Source: an uncultured Clostridia bacterium
GTDB taxonomy: Bacteria; Bacillota; Clostridia; TANB77; CAG-508
NCBI GenBank assembly: GCA_934120315.1
Contig: CAKOTX010000006.1
Location: 1-63,469 of the forward strand
Reading direction: 5' to 3'
DNA length: 63,469 bases
Below are positions 41,785 to 49,674 of the stretch, one piece after another. A program made the translations under genes and the position numbers. The notes beneath the pieces were generated by a model that was not told where the DNA came from, did not search any database, and was given only the letters and a program-made list of their open reading frames with translations. Every line of letters begins with the position of its first letter. The first letter of the stretch is position 1.

Positions 41785-41827
41785 AAAAATACTACAAATT
41801 TATATAATTACAAATTTGTAGTATTTT
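41785..41827 (-). terminator. Terminator of the coiled-coil/metallopeptidase operon
   Basis: AAAATACTACAAATTT pairs with AAATTTGTAGTATTTT around a short AT loop, followed by T-rich sequence; a very stable hairpin. Confidence 0.85.
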
Positions 41828-41831
41828 AACT

Positions 41832-43439
41832 CTATCTTTCAAAATCATCAGCTGGTGATTCCTGATAATGCCTGTTTATCCATTCATCCATTTTTTGAAC
41901 TTCAACATTATATTCATTTTCTTCTATCTCTCCAGATTTTTTTTGTCTTTCTAAATAATTTCCTACATATTCTACCTTATGATTTTGTTCTGCTTGAGAT
42001 AATTTTTCAATTTTTTCTTCAATTGGCTTTGTTACAATACTTGGTGCATCTACACTTTTTAATCTCTCAAGCCTGAATTTTTCCTCACGTAACATTTCCA
42101 ATCTTTCATCTTGAGATTCATTTATATCTACATATTCATTATCTTTACTTATAATTCTATATTTTTCGCTACCTTTTTCTACTTCAATTACTTCTTTATA
42201 TTTTTTATATTCTTCCTCATCATCGATATCTATATTCATTGCTCCCACTACTATTCTACCTATTCTAGCAATAATATACTTATCATCTATAAATCCAAAA
42301 TCAATCCAATCAAAATTTATATCTGAATATCTTTGTTTTATTTCATTCCATAGCAATGTAGCCCAATAAAATTCTATTGTATCATCTTCAAACCTTGTAT
42401 CATCTCCACATATTTTCTGAATTATTTTTTCCATATACATTTCATCTTTAAAAAAATTTTCATATGTGTCTTTTCCTTTTGAAAAATCTTCATATAGTAT
42501 CTTTTCTCTTGATTTATTATAAATTTTTTCTTTTGCCCTTTGATGATTTATTCTATCAATATATCTAGCTGGTAATTGTCTTAATTTTTCTTCATCTGTT
42601 CCTTGTTGCAATTTTTCAGCAATAATTCTATTAACATATTGCATGTAATCAAAGTCTGATTTGTGCTCTGGATTAAATAAAATTTTTTCCAACTCATCAA
42701 TATTATTCATTAATTCTTCTATATTTATCTCTTCTAACTTTCTCAAATTGCAATATCCTTTTACATATTCAAATATTAGTCGTTGGCTTGCATCTATTCT
42801 CTCTATATCATCAAGTCCAATAGTAAAAATTTTTCCTATTCCGTTATACTTTTTATTGTTATTTAATAATTCATCAAAACTATTTAGTAACTTAAAACTA
42901 TTCATACCATATTTTTCAATTAATTTTTCTATTTCAGGTTCTCCATATAAATATGATTGTAGCATTTCTTTTTTAGGAATTATTTCTAGTATCTTTTGTA
43001 GAACCTTTTTTTCGTCTTGATATGATCTTGGTTCTGGATATTTTTGTTCTGTCAGATATTCTGTGATTGCCTCATTTATTCCCATTCCATTTTTTCCATC
43101 ACAAAAACCAACTGAAATATTACTATTATTTTTTTTATGTGTTGAAATACAATGCAAAAATTCATGTAAAAATGTTTGTTTTTCTTTATCTAAACATTCT
43201 TTTTTTATCATTATAGTTTTTGGTTCTACACAGTATTTACCTGCTACACCATTGTCAATTTCTTCTTTAAATTCTATATCTTTATCTAAATTCTGTTTGA
43301 TTCTTTCTATTATTACATCCTCTGAAATATATTCTCCATATGATTCTAATACATCATTTACTGCTTTTGTTAAAAATTCCATTGTAACATTATTAAATTT
43401 TTTGGGTTCTAATTTTTTTCTTAATTCTTCTTTATTCAT
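41832..43439 (-). CDS. Zincin-like metallopeptidase-domain protein
   Basis: A 535-residue cytoplasmic protein. Residues about 80-140 carry a zinc-peptidase signature: QTFLHEFLHCISTH (HExxH) followed by GINEAITEYLTEQ, in which the NEAxTEYLT segment supplies the probable third ligand Glu, as in several phage- and toxin-associated gluzincins. The rest is helical and charged, with an acidic stretch (DIDDEEEYKKYKE) and an Arg/Glu-rich tail. Substrate unknown. AAAGGAAA precedes the ATG; it follows the coiled-coil gene by 31 bases and ends at a strong terminator, so the two form one operon. Confidence 0.75.
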   Translation of the reverse strand: MNKEELRKKLEPKKFNNVTMEFLTKAVNDVLESYGEYISEDVIIERIKQNLDKDIEFKEEIDNGVAGKYCVEPKTIMIKKECLDKEKQTFLHEFLHCISTHKKNNSNISVGFCDGKNGMGINEAITEYLTEQKYPEPRSYQDEKKVLQKILEIIPKKEMLQSYLYGEPEIEKLIEKYGMNSFKLLNSFDELLNNNKKYNGIGKIFTIGLDDIERIDASQRLIFEYVKGYCNLRKLEEINIEELMNNIDELEKILFNPEHKSDFDYMQYVNRIIAEKLQQGTDEEKLRQLPARYIDRINHQRAKEKIYNKSREKILYEDFSKGKDTYENFFKDEMYMEKIIQKICGDDTRFEDDTIEFYWATLLWNEIKQRYSDINFDWIDFGFIDDKYIIARIGRIVVGAMNIDIDDEEEYKKYKEVIEVEKGSEKYRIISKDNEYVDINESQDERLEMLREEKFRLERLKSVDAPSIVTKPIEEKIEKLSQAEQNHKVEYVGNYLERQKKSGEIEENEYNVEVQKMDEWINRHYQESPADDFER

Positions 43440-43470
43440 TTTTTATTTTCCTTTCATTATTTCTATTTTT

Positions 43471-44412
43471 TTATTCTCTTACTTTTCGCGAACTTTGCAT
43501 ATCTTCTAAAATTATTTTTGCTGTTTCTTTTGTTCCCTTTCCTGTTTTTTTACTATTACTTGCGTCTATTAGCACTTGTTCGAAATGTGATAGTTTCTTT
43601 GTTTTGTCTTGAGCTGTTGATAATATTGTATCTATGTCAAATGATTCTTCTAAAGAATATTGATTTCCTAACATTCTTCTCCATCCAATAGTTTCATTTG
43701 GGTTACTATCTTCTTGTATTTTTCTTTTCAATGCACACTCTTTTGCTTCTGTTAAGTCTTCTAATTTAATTTGTATATTATCTAAATATTCATATATATG
43801 TAATACTTGATTCTGCAACCTAATTACATATTCATTTAATTCTAAGCCATTTCCATACTCATCTACCATACGTCTATCATATTCATGCCAAGCAACTATT
43901 CCACCCAAATTATTATTTTTAGCTTTTGCTAATATTACTTCTTCAAAAGCTTTCCATTCTTTAAATAGAATTGATATATTTTCTCTACTTTCAATAAGTT
44001 TTAATTTTTCTTTTACTTTTTCTACCCTTATTTGGTGAATCTGTTGCAATAATTTTTTCTCTTCTTGTTGCATATTTTCAATATTGTTAAATTTTCTTGT
44101 TACCTCTTTTTCTTCTAATTGGGGTATTTGACTTTCTTCTAACGCTTTTTTCCTTAATTCCTCAATTTCTATTTTTTCTTCATATTCATCATCTACAATA
44201 GTATTATTTAATCCTTCGTTTTTTTCATCTCTTCTTAATCTTTTGGCAATTCTTTCATTTATCTTTTGACTTCTTTTTCCGTAATCTCGTGTATGATCTG
44301 TTTTCTTAGATTTCCATGAATTGTATCTTTCTGCTCCATATCCTTGTGCTTTCTTTCCTTTCAATTTAAATCTTTTTAACCTACTTTTGACTTCTTCAAA
44401 GTATTCTTCCAT
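43471..44412 (-). CDS. Basic, coiled-coil rich protein, unknown function
   Basis: About 313 residues, not recognised. The N-terminal 70 residues are very basic (RLKRFKLKGKKAQGYG, then KRSQKINERIAKRLRR) and could bind nucleic acid; residues about 75-170 are predicted coiled coil (EIEELRKKALEESQIPQLEEKE); the remainder is helical. No membrane segment. I start at ATG 44412; the ATG three codons earlier lies almost inside the ribosome site AAAGGAAA. First gene of a two-gene operon with the metallopeptidase. Confidence 0.7.
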   Translation of the reverse strand: MEEYFEEVKSRLKRFKLKGKKAQGYGAERYNSWKSKKTDHTRDYGKRSQKINERIAKRLRRDEKNEGLNNTIVDDEYEEKIEIEELRKKALEESQIPQLEEKEVTRKFNNIENMQQEEKKLLQQIHQIRVEKVKEKLKLIESRENISILFKEWKAFEEVILAKAKNNNLGGIVAWHEYDRRMVDEYGNGLELNEYVIRLQNQVLHIYEYLDNIQIKLEDLTEAKECALKRKIQEDSNPNETIGWRRMLGNQYSLEESFDIDTILSTAQDKTKKLSHFEQVLIDASNSKKTGKGTKETAKIILEDMQSSRKVRE

Positions 44413-44447
44413 ATTATTCATTTCCTTTCTTTTTTGGTTACATAATT

Positions 44448-44476
44448 ATTTTACCATCATTTACCACTTATGTAAA
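44448..44476 (-). promoter_or_regulatory. Promoter of the coiled-coil/metallopeptidase operon
   Basis: TTTACA, 17-base spacer, TAAAAT on the minus strand, 35 bases before the start codon. Confidence 0.65.
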
Positions 44477-44544
44477 ATTAATAGTTTTTATGTTGATTAT
44501 TAGTTCTACTTATATCTTTATTTCTTGTATCAAGTATTTTTAAT

Positions 44545-44578
44545 GCCAAAAAATCAGCACCTATTTAGATGCTGATCT
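44545..44578 (-). terminator. Terminator of the helicase operon
   Basis: ATCAGCATCT / AGGTGCTGAT stem, AAAT loop, T6 tract on the minus strand. It separates the helicase unit from the downstream coiled-coil operon, and is a near copy of the LysR terminator at 38028. Confidence 0.82.
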
Positions 44579-44635
44579 ACTTTAAAATATTTATTTTTTC
44601 ATTAAAAAAGTCTTTCATTATTTTGCGGTCTCTTT

Positions 44636-45067
44636 TTATATATGAAAAAATTGTCTTATTTTATTAAAAATTCTTTTGAATATATTTTCTTTGTATTCAA
44701 TTAATTCAGTATGTTTTTCTTTAATAGGTTGCTTTTTCTGCTTATTTGCAAATACATCTGAATTATATTGTTCTTGTTTCTTTTGTTCATTCTTTAGTCT
44801 TTCTTCTGCTTGCATTTTTATTATTTTTTCTTTTTGTTCTGGTGTTGATAAATAATCTCTAAATAGATTAAATAAGATTGCTTTGGTTTCTGGTAATAGC
44901 TCTTGGTCTTTTAGTTCTATGTCTTCCTCTAATTCAAATTCATATTCAGTATTCCTATTTTCTTCTATTGCTTTTATTACTTGTGGAGGTATTTTATTGT
45001 ATTCTTCTTCATTTAATTGTTCTATTATTTCATATACTTCTGTATATGCATTTTTATATTTAGTCAT
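44636..45067 (-). CDS. Small acidic protein coupled to the helicase
   Basis: A 143-residue protein: acidic N-terminal half (EQLNEEEYNKIPPQVIKAIE, then YEFELEEDIELKDQELL), a segment KAILFNLFRDYL, a Lys/Gln-rich linker, and a basic amphipathic C-terminal helix (NIFKRIFNKIRQFFHI). I have seen similar small proteins described only as hypothetical in Clostridia. Its ATG overlaps the helicase stop by eight bases (ATGACTAA), so it is translationally coupled and probably made in fixed ratio with the helicase. Function unknown; a regulatory subunit or an antitoxin-like partner is possible but unproven. Confidence 0.78.
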   Translation of the reverse strand: MTKYKNAYTEVYEIIEQLNEEEYNKIPPQVIKAIEENRNTEYEFELEEDIELKDQELLPETKAILFNLFRDYLSTPEQKEKIIKMQAEERLKNEQKKQEQYNSDVFANKQKKQPIKEKHTELIEYKENIFKRIFNKIRQFFHI

Positions 45068-48000
45068 TTTGTTCTTGTCCTCCTTCTTTAGTTTGTTCTT
45101 CTTGAATTAATCTGTCTAAGTCTGCTTTTGCTTTGCCACATTCTTGTGCTGTTGCTGTGTATGAAGCTTGGCCTATTGATTTACCTGTAATTTCTTTTCC
45201 TATTTTTATTCCCATTCCTTGAATTTTATTTAATTGTTCCTCTGTTAATAGTGTCCATCTGGAATTTCCTTCTTTTTGTCTTTTTTTATATCCCATTTTT
45301 ATTCTGCATAATCTGCCCCCAATATTTTCATTAGGATCTAGTTCTATTTCTTCTATCTTTTTTATTAGTTCTTCATCATTTTCTTTTGTCTTCGTTTTTT
45401 TTACCAGATCCAATATTGTATCTTTCACCTGAATTTTCGATATATCTATTTCTATGCTTTGTAGCTTTTCCAATTCATTTATAAATACATCTATTATATT
45501 TTCCTTTGGTTTTATTCTTATTCCCATCTTTTCTATTTTATTTATTTGTTCAACTGTTGGAGGAATCTCATCAATTTTTTCGCTTTTTTGCAATTTGCCA
45601 TATATTTTTCTTATACTTCTTAATTTATTTGATATAGGATCATTAGGATTTAATTCCATTTCTTCTATCTTTTTTATTAGTTCTTCATCATTTTCTTTTG
45701 TCTTCGTTTTTTTTACTAAATCTAATATTGTATCTTCTTTTTGAATTTTCGATACATCTATTCCTATAATTTGCAATTTTTCTAATTTTTCTATAAATTC
45801 ATCTATTGTATTTCTTGGTTTTATTCTTATTCCCAGTTTTTCTAATCGTTCTAGCTGTTTATCTGTTGGAAATATAGCATTTATCTTTTTTCCTTCTTGT
45901 GCCTTTGTATATAGATCTCTTATTGCACTAAGTTTATTTCCTATATTATCAATTGCTTCTAACCCTATTTCTTCTATTTCTCTTATTAATTTTTCATCAT
46001 TTTCTTTTGTTTTGGTTCTTTTTACTAAATCCAATATCGTATCTTTTATCTTAATTTTCGATACATCTACTCCTATTTCTTGCAATTTTTCTAGTTTTTC
46101 TATAAATATATCTATTGTATTTATTTTTGGTAATCCTTCTACTTCTTTCTCTAACTCAACAAAATCATGTAAATTTCCTTTTATTTCAAAACTATCAACA
46201 TTTAAAATTTTACCAATTTGCCCTTTTGGAATCTTTTTAAGCTCTCTATCCCATAAGTCTATTTCTTCACCTTTTGCTATAATCTTTTCTATATTTTTTC
46301 TTTCTTCTTCCGTAAGCTCTTCTTTATCAATTTCATTTCTATATTCTATATATTTTTGTTGGATTCTATATAATGTTGCTGCATATTTTCTTTCTTGTTC
46401 ACTAGTGCTTGTTACTTGTGGTAAATTATCTCCATGTGATTTTACCCAATCTACTACTATCGTTAATAATTCTAAATCATCTTTTCTATTAATATTTTTC
46501 ATTTCTTTATCTATATTAACTCTTTGCGTATTATTGGTTAAATCTATTACTACTGGTCTATCTTCATCTTTTATTGGATTATTTGGATCTATTGAGGTTA
46601 TTGTTCTTCCTAATTGTTGTAAATATAATATTCTTGAATTTTCATCTAAGGCTCTAAACCATATTATTCCATCTACACCTTTTACATGTAATCCTTCATT
46701 TGCTTTGTTCATTACTACCATAAATTTTGTTTTATCTGAGTTTTCACTTTCAAATCCTTCTAATTGTCTATCATTCTCCTTATTACTATAAGCACTGAGC
46801 ATTGAATAATATTCTGGTTCTATTCCTGAAATTTTTAAATATCCTCTAATTTTTTCTTCATATTCTTTTATTTTATCTTTACTGTCTTTTCCTTCTTCAT
46901 TTCCTCCAACTGGTATAAATACTATATATTTTCCACCTTTTTTTACATTTTGTTTTAATATTTCAGGAATTCCATCTGCACTTTCAAGATTTTTTCTTAG
47001 TTCATCATATTGTTCTAATTTTTTCTTTCTCTCATTTTCATCCTCTATCTCATTTATTTGTTCTGCCAAATTTTCCATACTTCCATCTGTTAATAAATTA
47101 TATTCGCATGAAACTACTTTTGGATTTACTACCATTCCTAATTGTATTGCTTCTTTTAGTTCTATCTTTGCTGCTATATGCTTTCCTTCACTTATTTCTT
47201 CATCTGTATATCCTAGTTTTCTTGCTACTTCATCAGACATATTTCTATCATCTGTATCTCTTGTTGGTGTTGCTGTTATTCCTAATACTTTTGTTTCTTC
47301 TGGTTGATTTTCTATTAACTTATCTAATGATTTTTCCCATCTTTCTGCACCTGTTCTATGTAATTCATCAAATATCATAAAATCATACTGTGTTTTTAAT
47401 GTTTCTTTTCCTGATTTTTTTATTAAACTTTGGTATGTTGCAAATTGTAAATTTGGAAATACTTCTGCTATTATTTCATCTTTGCTTTTTCTGGTTATTC
47501 CTTTTTTACCGTGAATATTTTCTATTATTCTATCTTTAGTTTGTTCTAATATCTCATTTGATGGTGCTAAATATAGCATTTTTTTATTATTAGTTTTATA
47601 TGCTATTTCTCCTGATTCTATTTGGCTATCTTCTTTGGCTAGCTCTTCTGCCGTTTTTCCATATCGTAGCATCTCTGTTAATGCTACATATGTTTTTCCT
47701 CCTCCTGTTGGCAATATTACACTTGCATATCTTTTTTCTTCATATAGTTTCTCTGTTTTATCTATTGCATCTTGTTGATATTCTCTTAAACTTATTCCTG
47801 TTCCTTTTACATCATAATATCCTAGATATCTTTCTATTTGCTCTACTGAAAGATTTTGTGTTATTTCTTCAATATTTTTTTGTATTTGTTCTACATTATT
47901 TTCTGCCTGCAATATCTCTTTTACTCTTCCTTGTGATGCTATATTTATAACTGCTGTTGGTATATCTTCGTTTTCTATTCCTGCTTCTTTTAATTTCTCA

Positions 48001-49535
48001 TAAATTAAAAGACAATTACTTTGCTTTAATTTTTTGATTAATTCATTTCTTTCTGTTACAGATAATCTTTCAATATTAAGACTGCCCCAATCGTATGCAT
48101 CTACTATTGCACTTGCAAAATATTCTTCTTTTGACATTGCTTCTGCTGTCTGTAATTGTGCAAAATTTGATGTCATTATATCTCTTACATTTGAAAGACC
48201 TCTGTCTTGTATTATTTGCATTTGTTCTTCATCTGTTAAACCTTTTATTGAATCTACTAATCCTATTTCATTTGGCTTTAAATTTAAGTTTACTGATTCA
48301 CTTACTCTATATCCTGTATTACTTTTTCTTGTTGTTATTTTTGATTCTATTTCAAATCCATTATTTTCAATGTACTCTATAATCTCTTCATATTTGGGAT
48401 TATTTCCTGTTATCTCTCTTAACATTCCTGCTAGTATTCTTGCATTTACTTGTCCTTTTGATAGATAATACATATTTTTTACAATAGAACTTGCTTGTCC
48501 ATATTCCACTTTTCCTTCTGTCAAATTGTACATTTCTTCTATTGATATATCTGTTCTTGGTGTTCCATCATCTCTCAATATACTTCCTTCTGGTATTTCT
48601 AGTTTAGCACCACTTGTTATATATTTTACTAATTCTATTTTTAACTCATCTACAACTTGTTTATCTTGATTTTCTGCTTGTTGTATTAATGCAAACATAT
48701 CTAAAAATTCTTTTGATATATCTGTTACTCTGCTTCCATCTATATCTCCATAATAGATTTGCTCTCCTGATGCAAATGCACTTCCAACTGTTTGTATTAA
48801 AGAGCTATTACTTTTGTTTCTTGGCATTAATGTATTCATTAATCCATTTTTCTCTAATACAGTTAATTTTGCTACTATTTTATTTTTTTCTAATGTTTGC
48901 TCATCATCTAATGCTTGAAAACTGCTTACTCTAGCTAATGGTGCTTTATATACTATTCCTTTCTTCATTCCAGATTTGCTTATATCTATTCCTTCTGGTG
49001 CTGTGTATTTTACTTTTATTATATCCTTTAATTCCTCTGATTTTGTAACTCCATCAATCTTTTTTAAGTCTTCTAATATTTCTTCTGGAATATCTCCTTG
49101 TGCTATTCTTTCTTGCACTTTTTTATCTATTTCTGACAACATATATTGCCCTGCATTATATACTCTTTGTCCCATTTCTCTTTTTGGAACTTTTATCATT
49201 ACATATTTATCACTAAATGTTTCTCCATATGTTCTAGCTACATTCGCATTGCTTGATAAAGAAATACAGTTTGTTTCTAAACTATAATGCATTTTTATAT
49301 GATTGTACATTTCTTCTAATGAGACTGTACTTTCTGAATTCCATCTTGGCTTTATATCATGTGTTTCTTCCCATCTTTCTCTGTCAGTACGTAATCTTAT
49401 ATAATTACCATTCTTATCTTTTATATTTCCATCTTCTAGGTCTTTTATATCTCCTGGTTCTAATGATCTAAAAAAATAGTAATTTTCTTCATCACTTATT
49501 ACATTAAATTTTTCTATATCAAACAATTCTTCCAT
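45060..49535 (-). CDS. Large SF2 (DEAD/DEAH-type) helicase with ART-like N-terminus and C-terminal repeats
   Basis: A 1491-residue protein. Residues about 560-1000 are an SF2 helicase: Q-like LREYQQDAI, motif I PTGGGKT (near 608), motif II DELH (near 722), motif III TATP and motif VI YLQQLGRTI (near 972). The N-terminal part (residues 19-117) has Arg23 in YYFFRSLEPGD, a serine-rich strand NCISLSSNANVARTYG (90-104) and KYVMIKVPK; this R then S-x-S arrangement resembles ADP-ribosyltransferase folds, but the catalytic Glu cannot be placed. Residues about 1138-1445 are three repeats of about 104 residues beginning IDxFIEKLEKLQ. No nuclease motif is seen. It is cotranscribed and coupled with the 143-residue protein. 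Likely nucleic-acid translocase; a defence role is inference. Confidence 0.85.
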   Translation of the reverse strand: MEELFDIEKFNVISDEENYYFFRSLEPGDIKDLEDGNIKDKNGNYIRLRTDRERWEETHDIKPRWNSESTVSLEEMYNHIKMHYSLETNCISLSSNANVARTYGETFSDKYVMIKVPKREMGQRVYNAGQYMLSEIDKKVQERIAQGDIPEEILEDLKKIDGVTKSEELKDIIKVKYTAPEGIDISKSGMKKGIVYKAPLARVSSFQALDDEQTLEKNKIVAKLTVLEKNGLMNTLMPRNKSNSSLIQTVGSAFASGEQIYYGDIDGSRVTDISKEFLDMFALIQQAENQDKQVVDELKIELVKYITSGAKLEIPEGSILRDDGTPRTDISIEEMYNLTEGKVEYGQASSIVKNMYYLSKGQVNARILAGMLREITGNNPKYEEIIEYIENNGFEIESKITTRKSNTGYRVSESVNLNLKPNEIGLVDSIKGLTDEEQMQIIQDRGLSNVRDIMTSNFAQLQTAEAMSKEEYFASAIVDAYDWGSLNIERLSVTERNELIKKLKQSNCLLIYEKLKEAGIENEDIPTAVINIASQGRVKEILQAENNVEQIQKNIEEITQNLSVEQIERYLGYYDVKGTGISLREYQQDAIDKTEKLYEEKRYASVILPTGGGKTYVALTEMLRYGKTAEELAKEDSQIESGEIAYKTNNKKMLYLAPSNEILEQTKDRIIENIHGKKGITRKSKDEIIAEVFPNLQFATYQSLIKKSGKETLKTQYDFMIFDELHRTGAERWEKSLDKLIENQPEETKVLGITATPTRDTDDRNMSDEVARKLGYTDEEISEGKHIAAKIELKEAIQLGMVVNPKVVSCEYNLLTDGSMENLAEQINEIEDENERKKKLEQYDELRKNLESADGIPEILKQNVKKGGKYIVFIPVGGNEEGKDSKDKIKEYEEKIRGYLKISGIEPEYYSMLSAYSNKENDRQLEGFESENSDKTKFMVVMNKANEGLHVKGVDGIIWFRALDENSRILYLQQLGRTITSIDPNNPIKDEDRPVVIDLTNNTQRVNIDKEMKNINRKDDLELLTIVVDWVKSHGDNLPQVTSTSEQERKYAATLYRIQQKYIEYRNEIDKEELTEEERKNIEKIIAKGEEIDLWDRELKKIPKGQIGKILNVDSFEIKGNLHDFVELEKEVEGLPKINTIDIFIEKLEKLQEIGVDVSKIKIKDTILDLVKRTKTKENDEKLIREIEEIGLEAIDNIGNKLSAIRDLYTKAQEGKKINAIFPTDKQLERLEKLGIRIKPRNTIDEFIEKLEKLQIIGIDVSKIQKEDTILDLVKKTKTKENDEELIKKIEEMELNPNDPISNKLRSIRKIYGKLQKSEKIDEIPPTVEQINKIEKMGIRIKPKENIIDVFINELEKLQSIEIDISKIQVKDTILDLVKKTKTKENDEELIKKIEEIELDPNENIGGRLCRIKMGYKKRQKEGNSRWTLLTEEQLNKIQGMGIKIGKEITGKSIGQASYTATAQECGKAKADLDRLIQEEQTKEGGQEQND
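45190..46125 (-). repeat. Three tandem ~310-base repeats inside the helicase gene
   Basis: Three in-frame units starting near 46122, 45812 and 45500 (period 310-312 bases, about 104 residues). Each encodes a segment with LEKLQ..GxDVSKI, DTILDLVKKTKTKENDE and a T/ExEQ..LEKLGIRIKP end. Units 2 and 3 share DNA stretches of about 45 nearly identical bases (around 45361 and 45667), so the last duplication is recent. Confidence 0.85.
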
Positions 49536-49626
49536 GGTATTCTCCTATTATTTCCTCTTCCGATTCCTCGACTTTTTTCTTCTTTTATTTTAACATATCA
49601 ATTATTTTTTTGAAAGTATTTTTGCA

Positions 49627-49663
49627 ATAAAAAAAATAGTAAGAACATAAAATTCTTACTATC
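49627..49663 (-). terminator. Terminator of adhE
   Basis: ATAGTAAGAA / TTCTTACTAT stem with T8 tract on the minus strand. Confidence 0.85.
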
Positions 49664-49674
49664 CTATAATTTTT

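Noticed and set aside
45190..46125. Tandem repeats that might be a CRISPR array
   Set aside because: Unit length is about 310 bases, there are no short identical repeats with unique spacers, and the region is an open reading frame inside the helicase.
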